A stretch of 64,000 nucleotides of DNA. Origin: Paenibacillus faecalis. Its GTDB lineage: Bacteria > Bacillota > Bacilli > Paenibacillales > Paenibacillaceae. The position numbers and the translations under genes are program-made. Where the stretch lies: the NCBI RefSeq assembly GCF_900289175.1, contig NZ_LT985747.1, positions 1,377,121-1,441,120 of the forward strand, written 5' to 3'. The notes under the pieces were generated by a model. It worked only from the letters and a program-made list of their open reading frames with translations, searched no databases and was not told the DNA's origin. Within the stretch, counting starts at the first letter, position 1. Every line of letters starts with the position of its first letter. This document shows, in pieces, positions 17,446-24,886 of this stretch.

Positions 17446-18616
17446 TCCCGTCCCCCTCTGTCTCTTTCAGCGTTATCCATACAAGACATTTATCATCATC
17501 GCGTTCCCCGGCGGGATGCTCTAAAAAGAAATGCTCCTTCATCTCATCTTCTCTCCACTGACTGGAACCGGCCAAATGCTGTTTCAAATATTCAAGCTTG
17601 TCCTCATGAGTGCCCTCAACCAGATCCAATATGCCATCCGTATACATCGCTATATGAGCGTCGCCTTCATAGTGAAAGCTGCGCGGCTCCATATGCTCAA
17701 TCCGGTCAAACAATCCTACCGGACAACACCCCTGATCCAGTGTCATGATATCCCCGTTATGCTGAAAGAACAGTGCCGGCGGGTGTCCTGCATTGACATA
17801 ATCGACACGTTTCATGCGGGTGTCCACGACCAGATAAATCGCCGTAAAATAATATTGAATTAATTGATCATCCAGATGAAGCTGATTGAACCTGCGGTTC
17901 AGTTCCTGTATCACCTTTTCTGGTTCCACATAAGTGGTAACTGTATCTTTCAAAACGGAAGCAATGAACATGCAGAAAAGAGAAGAGGAAATTCCGTGCC
18001 CCATCATGTCAAGCAGTATAATGCCATACCGACCGTCCCCAAGCGAGAACCATGCATAAAGGTCACCGGCCAGTTCAGCCGATGGCTGGTAAAGGGCATG
18101 AACCTCAAATAAGTTCTCAACAATCGGAGAACTTAAGACCGCATTTTGCACCATGGCTGCAAGTTTCAATTCTTCCTGAATTCGCTGCTCTCTCTCCTTA
18201 TGCCAATCCTTCTCATGTTTTAAGCGCAGCGCCAAACGAATTCTTGCCATCAGCTCTACTTTATTGATCGGTTTGGTAACGTAGTCTACGGCTCCAGCAT
18301 CCAGCGCTTCAGCCAGCTTTTTGGAGTCACCGACCGCGGTCACCATAATGATCGGAATATCCTTCAAATGTTCATACTGCTGAACAATCCGGCAAGCTTC
18401 AATTCCGTCCATTTCCGGCATCATCATATCGAGGAGAATCAAATCAACGTCAACCCGCTTGGAAGAAGCGGATGCACCCTGTGCTTCTATGCCGAGCGTG
18501 TCCAACATTTCCAGCGCAGAAGATGCAGTAGCAATATTACGGTATTGTTCTTTTTTCAATATTTCCCGGATAATTATGACATTTGTCGGATTATCATCAA
18601 CGATTAATATTTTCAT
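17435..18616 (-). CDS. response regulator with PP2C phosphatase, RsbY-like
   Basis: A 393-residue protein: receiver domain (residues 1-125, Asp63 in LLDMMMPEMDG) joined by a coiled-coil linker to a SpoIIE/PP2C phosphatase (160-390). Metal-binding aspartates are visible in ELAGDLYAWF and LLDMMGHGISSS. RsbY of B. cereus has this layout; once phosphorylated by RsbK it dephosphorylates RsbV and so releases SigB. The ATG at 18616 follows AAGGAGAAGG closely; an upstream frame extension lacks such a site. First gene of the long leftward cluster. A TATAAT hexamer at 18672-18677 on the minus strand may belong to its promoter. Confidence 0.87.
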   Translation of the reverse strand: MKILIVDDNPTNVIIIREILKKEQYRNIATASSALEMLDTLGIEAQGASASSKRVDVDLILLDMMMPEMDGIEACRIVQQYEHLKDIPIIMVTAVGDSKKLAEALDAGAVDYVTKPINKVELMARIRLALRLKHEKDWHKEREQRIQEELKLAAMVQNAVLSSPIVENLFEVHALYQPSAELAGDLYAWFSLGDGRYGIILLDMMGHGISSSLFCMFIASVLKDTVTTYVEPEKVIQELNRRFNQLHLDDQLIQYYFTAIYLVVDTRMKRVDYVNAGHPPALFFQHNGDIMTLDQGCCPVGLFDRIEHMEPRSFHYEGDAHIAMYTDGILDLVEGTHEDKLEYLKQHLAGSSQWREDEMKEHFFLEHPAGERDDDKCLVWITLKETEGDGNED

Positions 18617-18767
18617 AACCTTCTCCTTAACGTTCTGTAAATACATAAAAAAAAGAATCTTTTCCCAAAACATTATACTATAAGCAACCAACTCCGCCGC
18701 TCTTTGATCGGCAAAGTTTATGTTTCATCAAGAGCAATTCAAGACTAGCAATACAGTAGCAAATATT

Positions 18768-18820
18768 AAACATAGATAAGGAATGGGACGCCTTCCTCGT
18801 CCCATTCCTTATCTATGTTT
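18768..18820. terminator. perfect 23-bp inverted repeat, bidirectional terminator
   Basis: Arms of 23 bases around CCTTCCT, with no mismatch, start AAACATAGATAAGG and end with its complement. It lies directly behind the stress gene at 18834 (minus) and ahead of the rsbY-like gene; T-rich tracts follow on both sides. It probably ends transcription of the stress gene. Confidence 0.75.
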
Positions 18821-18833
18821 TAAAGCCTGTTTC

Positions 18834-19181
18834 TTAACTGAGATCCCTTTTGGCAATCACTAGAACCCTCCCAAGATCCAGCTGTTTCTCATAAAAATCG
18901 GCCTCCGCCTCCGAGAATCCGAGTGAAACGATCTTGGCACGCAGTTCATCTCCACGTGAGCGGAACAAGTTCGCTATAGAGTCAAACACGCCCTCTTCTA
19001 AAATTCCAATTTCCTTCGCTTCTGAAGCTTTTGCTATACGCTCTGTCTTCTCCCAATCATGGGCAAGCACATAAATTTGATCGGTCACATAACCGGCATT
19101 TTGTAAATTTTGAATTTCCTGAACAGCCAGAGTACCATTTTCAACTATTTTTGCGTAGGCTTTTGCGTTAGCAGATTCCAT
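18834..19181 (-). CDS. general stress protein, GspM/YflT family
   Basis: A 115-residue protein of the PF11181 heat-induced stress family, like B. subtilis YflT and GS17M. It begins with a beta-strand rich part, GTLAVQEIQNLQNAGYVTDQIYVLAHD, then a helical part with FRSRGDELRAKIVSLGFSE and a final VLVIAKR strand, as in family members. The ATG at 19181 is chosen since AGGAGG lies eight bases upstream. The family is SigB-controlled in Bacillus, and a SigB-like promoter lies at 19228-19253, so membership of the local SigB regulon is likely. It sits immediately upstream of the sigB control cluster. Confidence 0.85.
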   Translation of the reverse strand: MESANAKAYAKIVENGTLAVQEIQNLQNAGYVTDQIYVLAHDWEKTERIAKASEAKEIGILEEGVFDSIANLFRSRGDELRAKIVSLGFSEAEADFYEKQLDLGRVLVIAKRDLS

Positions 19182-19227
19182 GATCAATACCTCCTGTAGG
19201 ATGTATTAGGTTTTAGCCCTAGATTAT

Positions 19228-19253
19228 TTAACCTTAATCTATAAATTTGAAAC
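19228..19253 (-). promoter_or_regulatory. SigB-type promoter of the general stress gene
   Basis: On the minus strand GTTTCA (19248-19253), 14-base spacer, GGTTAA (19228-19233). Same -35 and spacer as the rsbV site; 47 bases before the start codon. Confidence 0.5.
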
Positions 19254-19256
19254 AAG

Positions 19257-19790
19257 TTATTCGCTGTATTTAAAAAATAAATCAACCCCGGTAATCTTTC
19301 CGGCACTGTGATCTTTAAATACTTTAAGGGCCTTATCATCCTCTACGTACACATCTCCATCTTCGGCCCTATGATCCGGCTTACCGAGAGAAGCTGAAAG
19401 ATGACCGGTTGTCAGAAAGATGGACTGATCATTCACCTGAATGGATTTAGCCGAAGGCTTCACATGTACATACTCCGTTAACCCGTCATTGAGGCCGACC
19501 AGCATATCCTTATAATGGTACTCGGTCGTTCCTAATAATGGATCTTGTGTCACTTTCAGCGGCTCCCCTTTTTTGCGTACTACATCCTCTTTGCGGTCCA
19601 TCAGGGTTACTCCATTCAATGAATCGTATTCCTTGATCACTTCGGTCTGTTTAGCAGAAACCGCAGGACTCAAAGATACTGACGCATGAACTACAGGTGC
19701 AGTCATTCCGGCGGCAAAAACAGGCTCGAAGTCTGCTCCGCCGCTGTAGGGCGAAAGCATACCCAGCATCAGAAGTGTGACATACAACAT
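19257..19790 (-). CDS. secreted hypothetical protein with SmpA/OmlA-like repeats
   Basis: A 177-residue protein with an N-terminal hydrophobic export signal (MLYVTLLMLGMLSPYSGG) and no lipobox. Two similar beta-rich units, KEDVVRKKGEPLKVTQDPLL with a YHYKDMLVGL strand and then SASLGKPDHRAEDG with VYVEDDKALKVF, recall the Gly-x-Pro turn repeats of BamE/SmpA-like secreted modules. The family cannot be named with certainty. It follows the DUF948 gene by 60 bases and is probably co-transcribed with it. AAAGGGTGA supports the start. Confidence 0.65.
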   Translation of the reverse strand: MLYVTLLMLGMLSPYSGGADFEPVFAAGMTAPVVHASVSLSPAVSAKQTEVIKEYDSLNGVTLMDRKEDVVRKKGEPLKVTQDPLLGTTEYHYKDMLVGLNDGLTEYVHVKPSAKSIQVNDQSIFLTTGHLSASLGKPDHRAEDGDVYVEDDKALKVFKDHSAGKITGVDLFFKYSE

Positions 19791-19850
19791 GATTGTTCAC
19801 CCTTTCTTTTTCCTTACGACAACCGGCCAACTCAGATTTTCCGCTGTAAC

Positions 19851-20363
19851 TTAACGGACTTTCTGACGACGAAAACTGTGCCAAAGACCTGCTGCCATAT
19901 CGATATATTTCAACCATTTTCCCGAATTGGAAGCCTTCGATTCGCGATAAGCAGCATCGTAAGACTGGAAAGTGCGGTCTTGTGCCGTCATCGGCATTTG
20001 TGGCTGAATCCGTTCATTTTTCCCTTTTTCTGCTTTAGCTTGTTTCACTCGGCTGATGACACCAGCAGAAACTTCCTTCACCGCATAGGTCACTTCGCTC
20101 AGGGCTTCGCCCAAATTTTTAACAGTAACCATCACCGGATCGATCTGCTTCATCTTGTGCTGAACATCTTCGGTAATATCATTCGTATTGCGAATCGTCT
20201 GCTTGACTTCATAACTCAGTTCATCTATCGTCGTTTGAACTTCCTGAAGCGTCTGGGTTACTTTATCCAAGGAGTTTGTCGCTGCCTTTAAGGTCTTTAT
20301 CAGATAAAAGACAAGAATGGCAAACGCAGCTGCGATGATCAGAACACTGATCTCAATTAGCAT
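19851..20363 (-). CDS. DUF948 domain protein (YtxG-like)
   Basis: A 170-residue protein with one N-terminal membrane helix (ISVLIIAAAFAILVFYLIKTL) and a long coiled coil of DUF948 type (NSLDKVTQTLQEVQTTIDEL, NTNDITEDVQHKMKQIDP). Bacillus YtxG has this architecture and is in the ytxGHJ general-stress operon. Start at 20363 is chosen since GAGG is eight bases before it. A SigB-like promoter at 20408-20433 precedes it. The C-terminal tail is basic and variable. No enzymatic motif; probably a structural envelope protein. Confidence 0.8.
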   Translation of the reverse strand: MLIEISVLIIAAAFAILVFYLIKTLKAATNSLDKVTQTLQEVQTTIDELSYEVKQTIRNTNDITEDVQHKMKQIDPVMVTVKNLGEALSEVTYAVKEVSAGVISRVKQAKAEKGKNERIQPQMPMTAQDRTFQSYDAAYRESKASNSGKWLKYIDMAAGLWHSFRRQKVR

Positions 20364-20407
20364 GGATACGACCTCACTTTCAGTTGGTTTATTCCGGTAT
20401 TTCTTAG

Positions 20408-20433
20408 TTACCCCCTCTTTTTTGGCACGAAAC
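20408..20433 (-). promoter_or_regulatory. SigB-type promoter of the DUF948 gene
   Basis: On the minus strand GTTTCG (20428-20433), 14-base spacer, GGGTAA (20408-20413; five of six bases of GGGTAT), 44 bases before the start. The strongest -10 match of the four SigB-like sites. Confidence 0.55.
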
Positions 20434-20480
20434 AAGAAAGCGTTGTCTGGTTTTCACTTAAATCATCCTCATATGTAAGA

Positions 20481-20525
20481 AAAGGGCCGTCCCAAAAGGC
20501 CGAATTGACCTGGAACTGCCCTTAG
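20481..20525 (-). terminator. terminator of the YpmS-like gene
   Basis: On the minus strand AAGGGC-A-GTTCC pairs with GGGAC-G-GCCCTT and is followed by TTTTC, 35 bases after the stop at 20560. Confidence 0.65.
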
Positions 20526-20559
20526 CTTAAAGCCGGTACTGCTATCATATTCTATAAAC

Positions 20560-21135
20560 CTACCATAATGACGGAACACTCATCCAATCGATTTTAAATG
20601 TCAGCTTCATACCCTCTTGCAAAAATTCAACATCCTTCACCGTCACCATATCAGGAGTATAGTCTTTCAATGAAATTTCAATAGGGTCCAGCTTAAAAAT
20701 AGACAACGGAATGTCTAAACTACGGACCTTGGTCTGCTGATGCTCCAAAATGATTCTGCTTCCGCTAGAAGTCATATGGAATTCCAAAGTAACTCCAAAG
20801 GGCAAAACTCCCCACTTCCCATTCATATCCGCCGTCATCACCGCCCCATTCATATGAAAATCCGCACCGGTGATGTCTACGCCGAGCTCATGTGTGTTCA
20901 AATACTGGACCAGATTTTTCTTGCTCATCTGAACTACTTCCTCTTCACTGAGCGTCATTTCCAGTTGGCGATTTTCTATCATGCTTATGAGTTTATCCTT
21001 TATATCAATTGAACGATATGTTAAATCCATTGTTTTGGTCGGGGCGATATACCAGATCCCTGCACCGGCTGCAATCATGATGAATATGAAAAAAGCAAGC
21101 AAAAACCGGCTGCCTTTCCTCTTCCGGCGACTCAT
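20560..21135 (-). CDS. membrane-anchored hypothetical, YpmS-like (DUF2140 type)
   Basis: A 191-residue protein with a basic start, one N-terminal membrane helix (FLLAFFIFIMIAAGAGIWYI) and an extracytoplasmic beta-rich domain. MTLSEEEVVQMSKKNL, followed by strands for VDITGADFHMNGAVMTADMN, PFGVTLEFHMTSSGSRIILE and VKDVEFLQEGMKLTFKI, resembles the YpmS/DUF2140 fold of firmicute envelope proteins. Function unknown. Start is supported by AAAGGAGGGATAGG. Monocistronic with own terminator. Confidence 0.65.
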   Translation of the reverse strand: MSRRKRKGSRFLLAFFIFIMIAAGAGIWYIAPTKTMDLTYRSIDIKDKLISMIENRQLEMTLSEEEVVQMSKKNLVQYLNTHELGVDITGADFHMNGAVMTADMNGKWGVLPFGVTLEFHMTSSGSRIILEHQQTKVRSLDIPLSIFKLDPIEISLKDYTPDMVTVKDVEFLQEGMKLTFKIDWMSVPSLW

Positions 21136-21289
21136 TTTCCTATCCCTCCTTTAAGTATTCTTCCGGATGAGCTGATCCGGTAATACTTGTCCAAAAGTAT
21201 AGCGAAATCGGTCTCCCTTGTCACGTTCCCGAGTACAAAGCGAATCTGTTTTGGAAAAACAAACCTTATTATTTGGTTCATTTTGCCTA

Positions 21290-21295
21290 TATAAT
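21290..21295 (+). promoter_or_regulatory. TATAAT -10 box candidate upstream of the secreted protein gene
   Basis: TATAAT lies 55 bases before the ATG at 21351. A clear -35 hexamer is not seen at the usual distance. Confidence 0.3.
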
Positions 21296-21350
21296 GGTTA
21301 TATCGTTCATAGCACTACATAATAAAAAGTTTTTAAGGAGGAGACAAATC

Positions 21351-21746
21351 ATGAAAAAAATTTTTAGCATTACAGCAGCGCTTGGCCTTGCTTTATCCGT
21401 ATCCACAGCAGCGGCGGCTGATCCCGTAGATTCCGCAGATTCCACTGAGTCAGCTCCTGAAACGGTCGTTGAGGGCACTGTAAACACAACCCCGACACCC
21501 CCAACAAAATGGATTTTCAAAGAACCTACCATTAAAGCAGATGAAGTGATATTAGACCCTGCAGAGATGATAGATCTCACCAAAGTAACGTACTTCTATA
21601 CTATGCCAAACGGTGATTTCATGGGGGCACTGGAACCTCAAATCGTCGATGCTACGCGCAATGATAAAGTGATTGTCGAAAACGGCGAGTGGGTTGAAAT
21701 TTACACTTGGCTTGGAAAGGCCTGGATCTTTGTAGAAAATAAATAG
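21351..21746 (+). CDS. secreted hypothetical protein
   Basis: A 131-residue protein with a classic signal peptide (MKKIFSITAALGLALSVSTAAA, cleavage likely at AAA-ADP). An acidic Ser/Thr/Pro-rich linker (residues 25-55) leads to a small beta-rich domain with KVIVENGEWVEIYTWLGKAWIF, which resembles bacterial SH3-like wall-binding folds (inference). AAGGAGGAGA precedes the ATG. No family recognised. Single gene; terminator shared with the convergent cation transporter. Confidence 0.7.
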   Translation: MKKIFSITAALGLALSVSTAAAADPVDSADSTESAPETVVEGTVNTTPTPPTKWIFKEPTIKADEVILDPAEMIDLTKVTYFYTMPNGDFMGALEPQIVDATRNDKVIVENGEWVEIYTWLGKAWIFVENK

Positions 21747-21770
21747 CCAAACTATACTTTCTTAGATTTC

Positions 21771-21858
21771 AAAAAAGGACTGCGTACACTGAACTACACT
21801 TCAATGGTTAGATGTATCTAGCCACTTGAGTACGGTTCAGATTTGCAGTCCTTTTTGT
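21771..21858. terminator. bidirectional terminator between convergent genes
   Basis: AAAAAGGACTGC pairs with GCAGTCCTTTTT around a long internal loop (inner pairing GTACACTGAAC/GTTCAG-like). T or A runs on both sides allow action in both directions. Confidence 0.75.
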
Positions 21859-21878
21859 ATTGAATTTGAATGCTGACC

Positions 21879-22748
21879 TTACAGGTCCTTCGGCTCCACA
21901 TGAACATGAACGTGCATAATATTGTGGTACTTTACCATTCGCTCTTCAATCGTGTCGCTTATTTGATGCCCTTCGATAACGGTTAATTGCGGATCAACCT
22001 CAATAACAACATCAACGAGCACATGATTGCCGTGAATTCTTGCCTTTAAATCCTTGATTCCTTCTACACCAGGTGTTCGTGCTATGGTCCTGCGCAAATC
22101 CAACAGCCTCTGTTCATCGAATCCGTCCGTGAGACTGTGTGTACAATCACGAAAAATTTCCCACGCCGTTCTGCAAATGAGCAATCCAACAGCAAGTGCC
22201 GCTACCGTATCGAGCCAAGGAAGACCAAACTGAGCTCCGATAATACCTACAGCCGCGCCTATACTGACCATCGCATCTGATAGATTGTCCTTCGCAGCAG
22301 CCATCAGCGCCTGGTTGTTGATCTGTCGTGCCAGCCGGGCATTATATTTGTATACGCCATACATAAAAATAGCACACATTACAGCCACACCTGCCGACCA
22401 AAGGTTCGGTGCAGCCTTGCTTCCTTCGAAAAAGGACCCGACCGCTTGAACGAGCACCTGTATGCCAACTAAAGCCATAATGAATGAGGCGATCAGTGCC
22501 GCTACCGTCTCGGCTCTGAAATGGCCATATGCATGATCTGAATCTGGAGGTTTCCGCGATATTTTCAGACCGATCAATACAGCAACCGAGGCTACAATGT
22601 CCGTCAGGTTATTGAAACCGTCTGCCAATAGCGCGCTTGAGGCAAACAGGAATCCGCTGATTAATTTAAACGCAGATAATATCAGATAAGCAGCAATGCT
22701 GATCCACGCTCCGCGCTCTCCTTTTTTAATATCTTCATATACACTCAC
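21879..22748 (-). CDS. cation diffusion facilitator family transporter
   Basis: A 289-residue CDF (PF01545) metal/H+ antiporter with six predicted membrane helices. Metal-site aspartates are in ADGFNNLTDIV (helix 2) and KDNLSDAMVSIG (helix 5), and a His-rich cytoplasmic C-terminal domain ends HNIMHVHVHVEP. Substrate is Zn2+, Mn2+, Co2+ or Fe2+; the DxxxD-like sites alone do not settle it. The start codon is GTG with GAAGGAGAC nine bases upstream. Single gene. Confidence 0.9.
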   Translation of the reverse strand: MSVYEDIKKGERGAWISIAAYLILSAFKLISGFLFASSALLADGFNNLTDIVASVAVLIGLKISRKPPDSDHAYGHFRAETVAALIASFIMALVGIQVLVQAVGSFFEGSKAAPNLWSAGVAVMCAIFMYGVYKYNARLARQINNQALMAAAKDNLSDAMVSIGAAVGIIGAQFGLPWLDTVAALAVGLLICRTAWEIFRDCTHSLTDGFDEQRLLDLRRTIARTPGVEGIKDLKARIHGNHVLVDVVIEVDPQLTVIEGHQISDTIEERMVKYHNIMHVHVHVEPKDL

Positions 22749-23007
22749 TGTACATGTCTCCTTCGCTGCTTCTCTCTTACCAAGGGCCGCTTCATAACTT
22801 ACTTCATTATCCTAGCAAAGGCATCCCTTGTGGGTCTAGAGAAACCTTGTGAGACAAGAGAAACCTTGTAAGACATAAGAAACAGAGTTGCTTGGGGCAA
22901 AAAAAGAAAACCATAGCCGAATATATCTATTGTTACCTTTGCCGCCGTTTTAATAACGAATGCAACTCCCGAACAAGTACGTGAAATGATGAACCAGGAT
23001 AAAATAC
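22749..23007. other. gene-free stretch with a 19-bp tandem repeat
   Basis: No credible coding frame. It contains two near-identical 19-base copies (AGAGAAACCTTGTGAGACA and the same with one change) at 22838-22856 and 22857-22875. Purpose unknown. Confidence 0.6.
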
Positions 23008-23044
23008 AAAAAAGCTGCTCCTCATTCCGAGGATACAGCTTTTT
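23008..23044 (-). terminator. terminator of the ABC-F gene
   Basis: AAAAAGCTG and CAGCTTTTT flank CCTC/GAGG on the minus strand, ending in a T run, 12 bases after the stop at 23056. Confidence 0.75.
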
Positions 23045-23055
23045 CAAATTCTAAT

Positions 23056-24681
23056 TTAGGCTTCAACCGGGTACATGCTCGCGCGCAGTGCTTTGATCTC
23101 TTCGCTCTCCAAATATTCATCGTAGCTCATTGTACGATCAATAATGCCGGTCGGCGTAATCTCAATGATCCGGTTCGCAATCGTCTGGATAAACTGATGG
23201 TCATGCGACGTAAACAGCATCGTGCCGTCAAAATCGATCAACCCGTTGTTCAGCGCAGTGATGGACTCCAAATCCAAGTGGTTCGTAGGCTCGTCAAAAA
23301 TAAGCACGTTCGCACCGTTCAGCATCATTTTGGCCAACATGCAGCGGACCTTCTCTCCACCGGACAGAACGCTTGCCTTCTTCAATGCTTCCTCACCGGA
23401 AAACAGCATCCGTCCAAGGAAACCACGTAGGAACGTTTCATCTTGATCTTTGGAGTATTGTCGCAACCATTCCACCAGATTCAAATCTACGCCATCGAAG
23501 TATGCGGAGTTGTCTTTCGGGAAATAAGCCTGGGTCGTTGTCACTCCCCAGCTGTACTCACCGGCTTCCGCTTCCGTTTCACCGGTAATAACCTGGAACA
23601 ACGCCGTTTTCGGCAGACTGTTCGGGCCAACAAATGCAATCTTGTCACCTTTGTTTACAACAAAGCTCACGTTATCCAGCACTTTCTGGCCTTCCATCGT
23701 CTTGGTGATGCCATCAACAGTCAGCAGCTGCTTACCCGCTTCACGCTCTGGCTTAAAGTTAATGAACGGATATTTACGATTCGAAGGACGAATATCATCC
23801 AGCGTGATTTTGTCGAGCTGCTTCTTACGTGACGTTGCCTGCTTCGATTTCGAAGCATTCGCCGAGAAACGCTGGATAAAGGCTTGAAGCTCTTTAATCT
23901 TCTCTTCCTTCTTCTTGTTTGATTCACGCTGCAGCTGAAGCGCCAGCTGGCTGGACTCGTACCAGAAATCATAGTTGCCCACATAGAGCTGAATTTTACC
24001 GAAATCGATATCCGCAATATGCGTACATACCTTGTTCAAAAAGTGACGGTCATGGGATACGACGATAACCGTACCTTCATAATCCATCAAGAAGTTTTCG
24101 AGCCATTGAATCGATTCAATATCCAAATGGTTCGTAGGCTCGTCAAGCAGCAAATTGTGCGGACGCCCAAACAGCGCTTGAGCCAAGAGCACGCGGACCT
24201 TCTCTTTACCGCCAAGCTCAGCCATCTTCTTGTCGTGAAGCTCGCGTGGAATACCAAGCCCGATCAAGAGCGCTGCCGCATCCGATTCGGCCTCCCAACC
24301 GTTCAGCTCTGCAAACTCTCCCTCCAGCTCACCAGCACGCATACCGTCTTCTTCCGAGAAATCCGGTTTTGCGTATAGCGCATCTTTCTCCTTCATAATC
24401 TGATAGAGCCGTGCGTGACCCATAATAACGGTTTCCAAAACTTCAAATTCATCATATTCATAATGGTTCTGCTTCAAGACAGCCAACCGTTCATTCGGTG
24501 TCATATGAACCTCGCCTTGGTTCGGCTCGATTTCACCGGACAGAATTTTAAGGAACGTAGACTTGCCCGCACCGTTAGCTCCGATCAGGCCATAGCAGTT
24601 CCCGGGAGTGAATTTTATATTTACATCTTCAAATAGTGCTCGTTTGCCATAGCGGAGCGTTACGCCGCTTGTACTGATCAT
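23056..24681 (-). CDS. ABC-F family ATPase (YkpA/YbiT-like)
   Basis: A 541-residue soluble protein of two fused ABC domains joined by the ABC-F linker (residues 240-300, helical with FSANASKSKQATSRKKQL). No membrane segments. ABC-F proteins bind the ribosome; some give resistance to antibiotics, others act in translation. First site: Walker A GANGAGKST, Walker B LLLDEPTNHLD, signature AELGGKEKVRV. Second site: Walker A GPNSLPKTAL, signature LSGGEKVRC, Walker B LIFDEPTNHLD. The second Walker A has lost the glycine before Lys (P instead of G) and the first signature lacks the SGG form; see findings. Start follows AAAGGATGG. Single gene. Confidence 0.9.
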   Translation of the reverse strand: MISTSGVTLRYGKRALFEDVNIKFTPGNCYGLIGANGAGKSTFLKILSGEIEPNQGEVHMTPNERLAVLKQNHYEYDEFEVLETVIMGHARLYQIMKEKDALYAKPDFSEEDGMRAGELEGEFAELNGWEAESDAAALLIGLGIPRELHDKKMAELGGKEKVRVLLAQALFGRPHNLLLDEPTNHLDIESIQWLENFLMDYEGTVIVVSHDRHFLNKVCTHIADIDFGKIQLYVGNYDFWYESSQLALQLQRESNKKKEEKIKELQAFIQRFSANASKSKQATSRKKQLDKITLDDIRPSNRKYPFINFKPEREAGKQLLTVDGITKTMEGQKVLDNVSFVVNKGDKIAFVGPNSLPKTALFQVITGETEAEAGEYSWGVTTTQAYFPKDNSAYFDGVDLNLVEWLRQYSKDQDETFLRGFLGRMLFSGEEALKKASVLSGGEKVRCMLAKMMLNGANVLIFDEPTNHLDLESITALNNGLIDFDGTMLFTSHDHQFIQTIANRIIEITPTGIIDRTMSYDEYLESEEIKALRASMYPVEA

Positions 24682-24811
24682 TAAGCATTACCATCCTTTT
24701 ATACTATTGGTTTCCCAGCACATTATAGCACAAGAAGCCTTTTTAACGAAGCCTTGCCCGTTTAAAAACGTCAACATGATGCATACGGGACAAAAAAAGT
24801 GTGAACAACAG

Positions 24812-24863
24812 AAAAAACCTTCTGAAAAGCGCTGTCCGGGAAACAGGCATCAGAAGGTTTTTT
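24812..24863 (-). terminator. terminator of the MBL-fold hydrolase gene
   Basis: AAAAAACCTTCTGA pairs with TCAGAAGGTTTTTT; ends 24 bases after the stop at 24887. Confidence 0.85.
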
Positions 24864-24886
24864 ATAAGATTTTTCTAGCTTGCTGA

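Noticed and set aside
22799..23047. 82-codon frame on the minus strand between the CDF and ABC-F genes
   Set aside because: It runs through the ABC-F terminator and the 19-bp tandem repeat, and has no ribosome binding site or family likeness.
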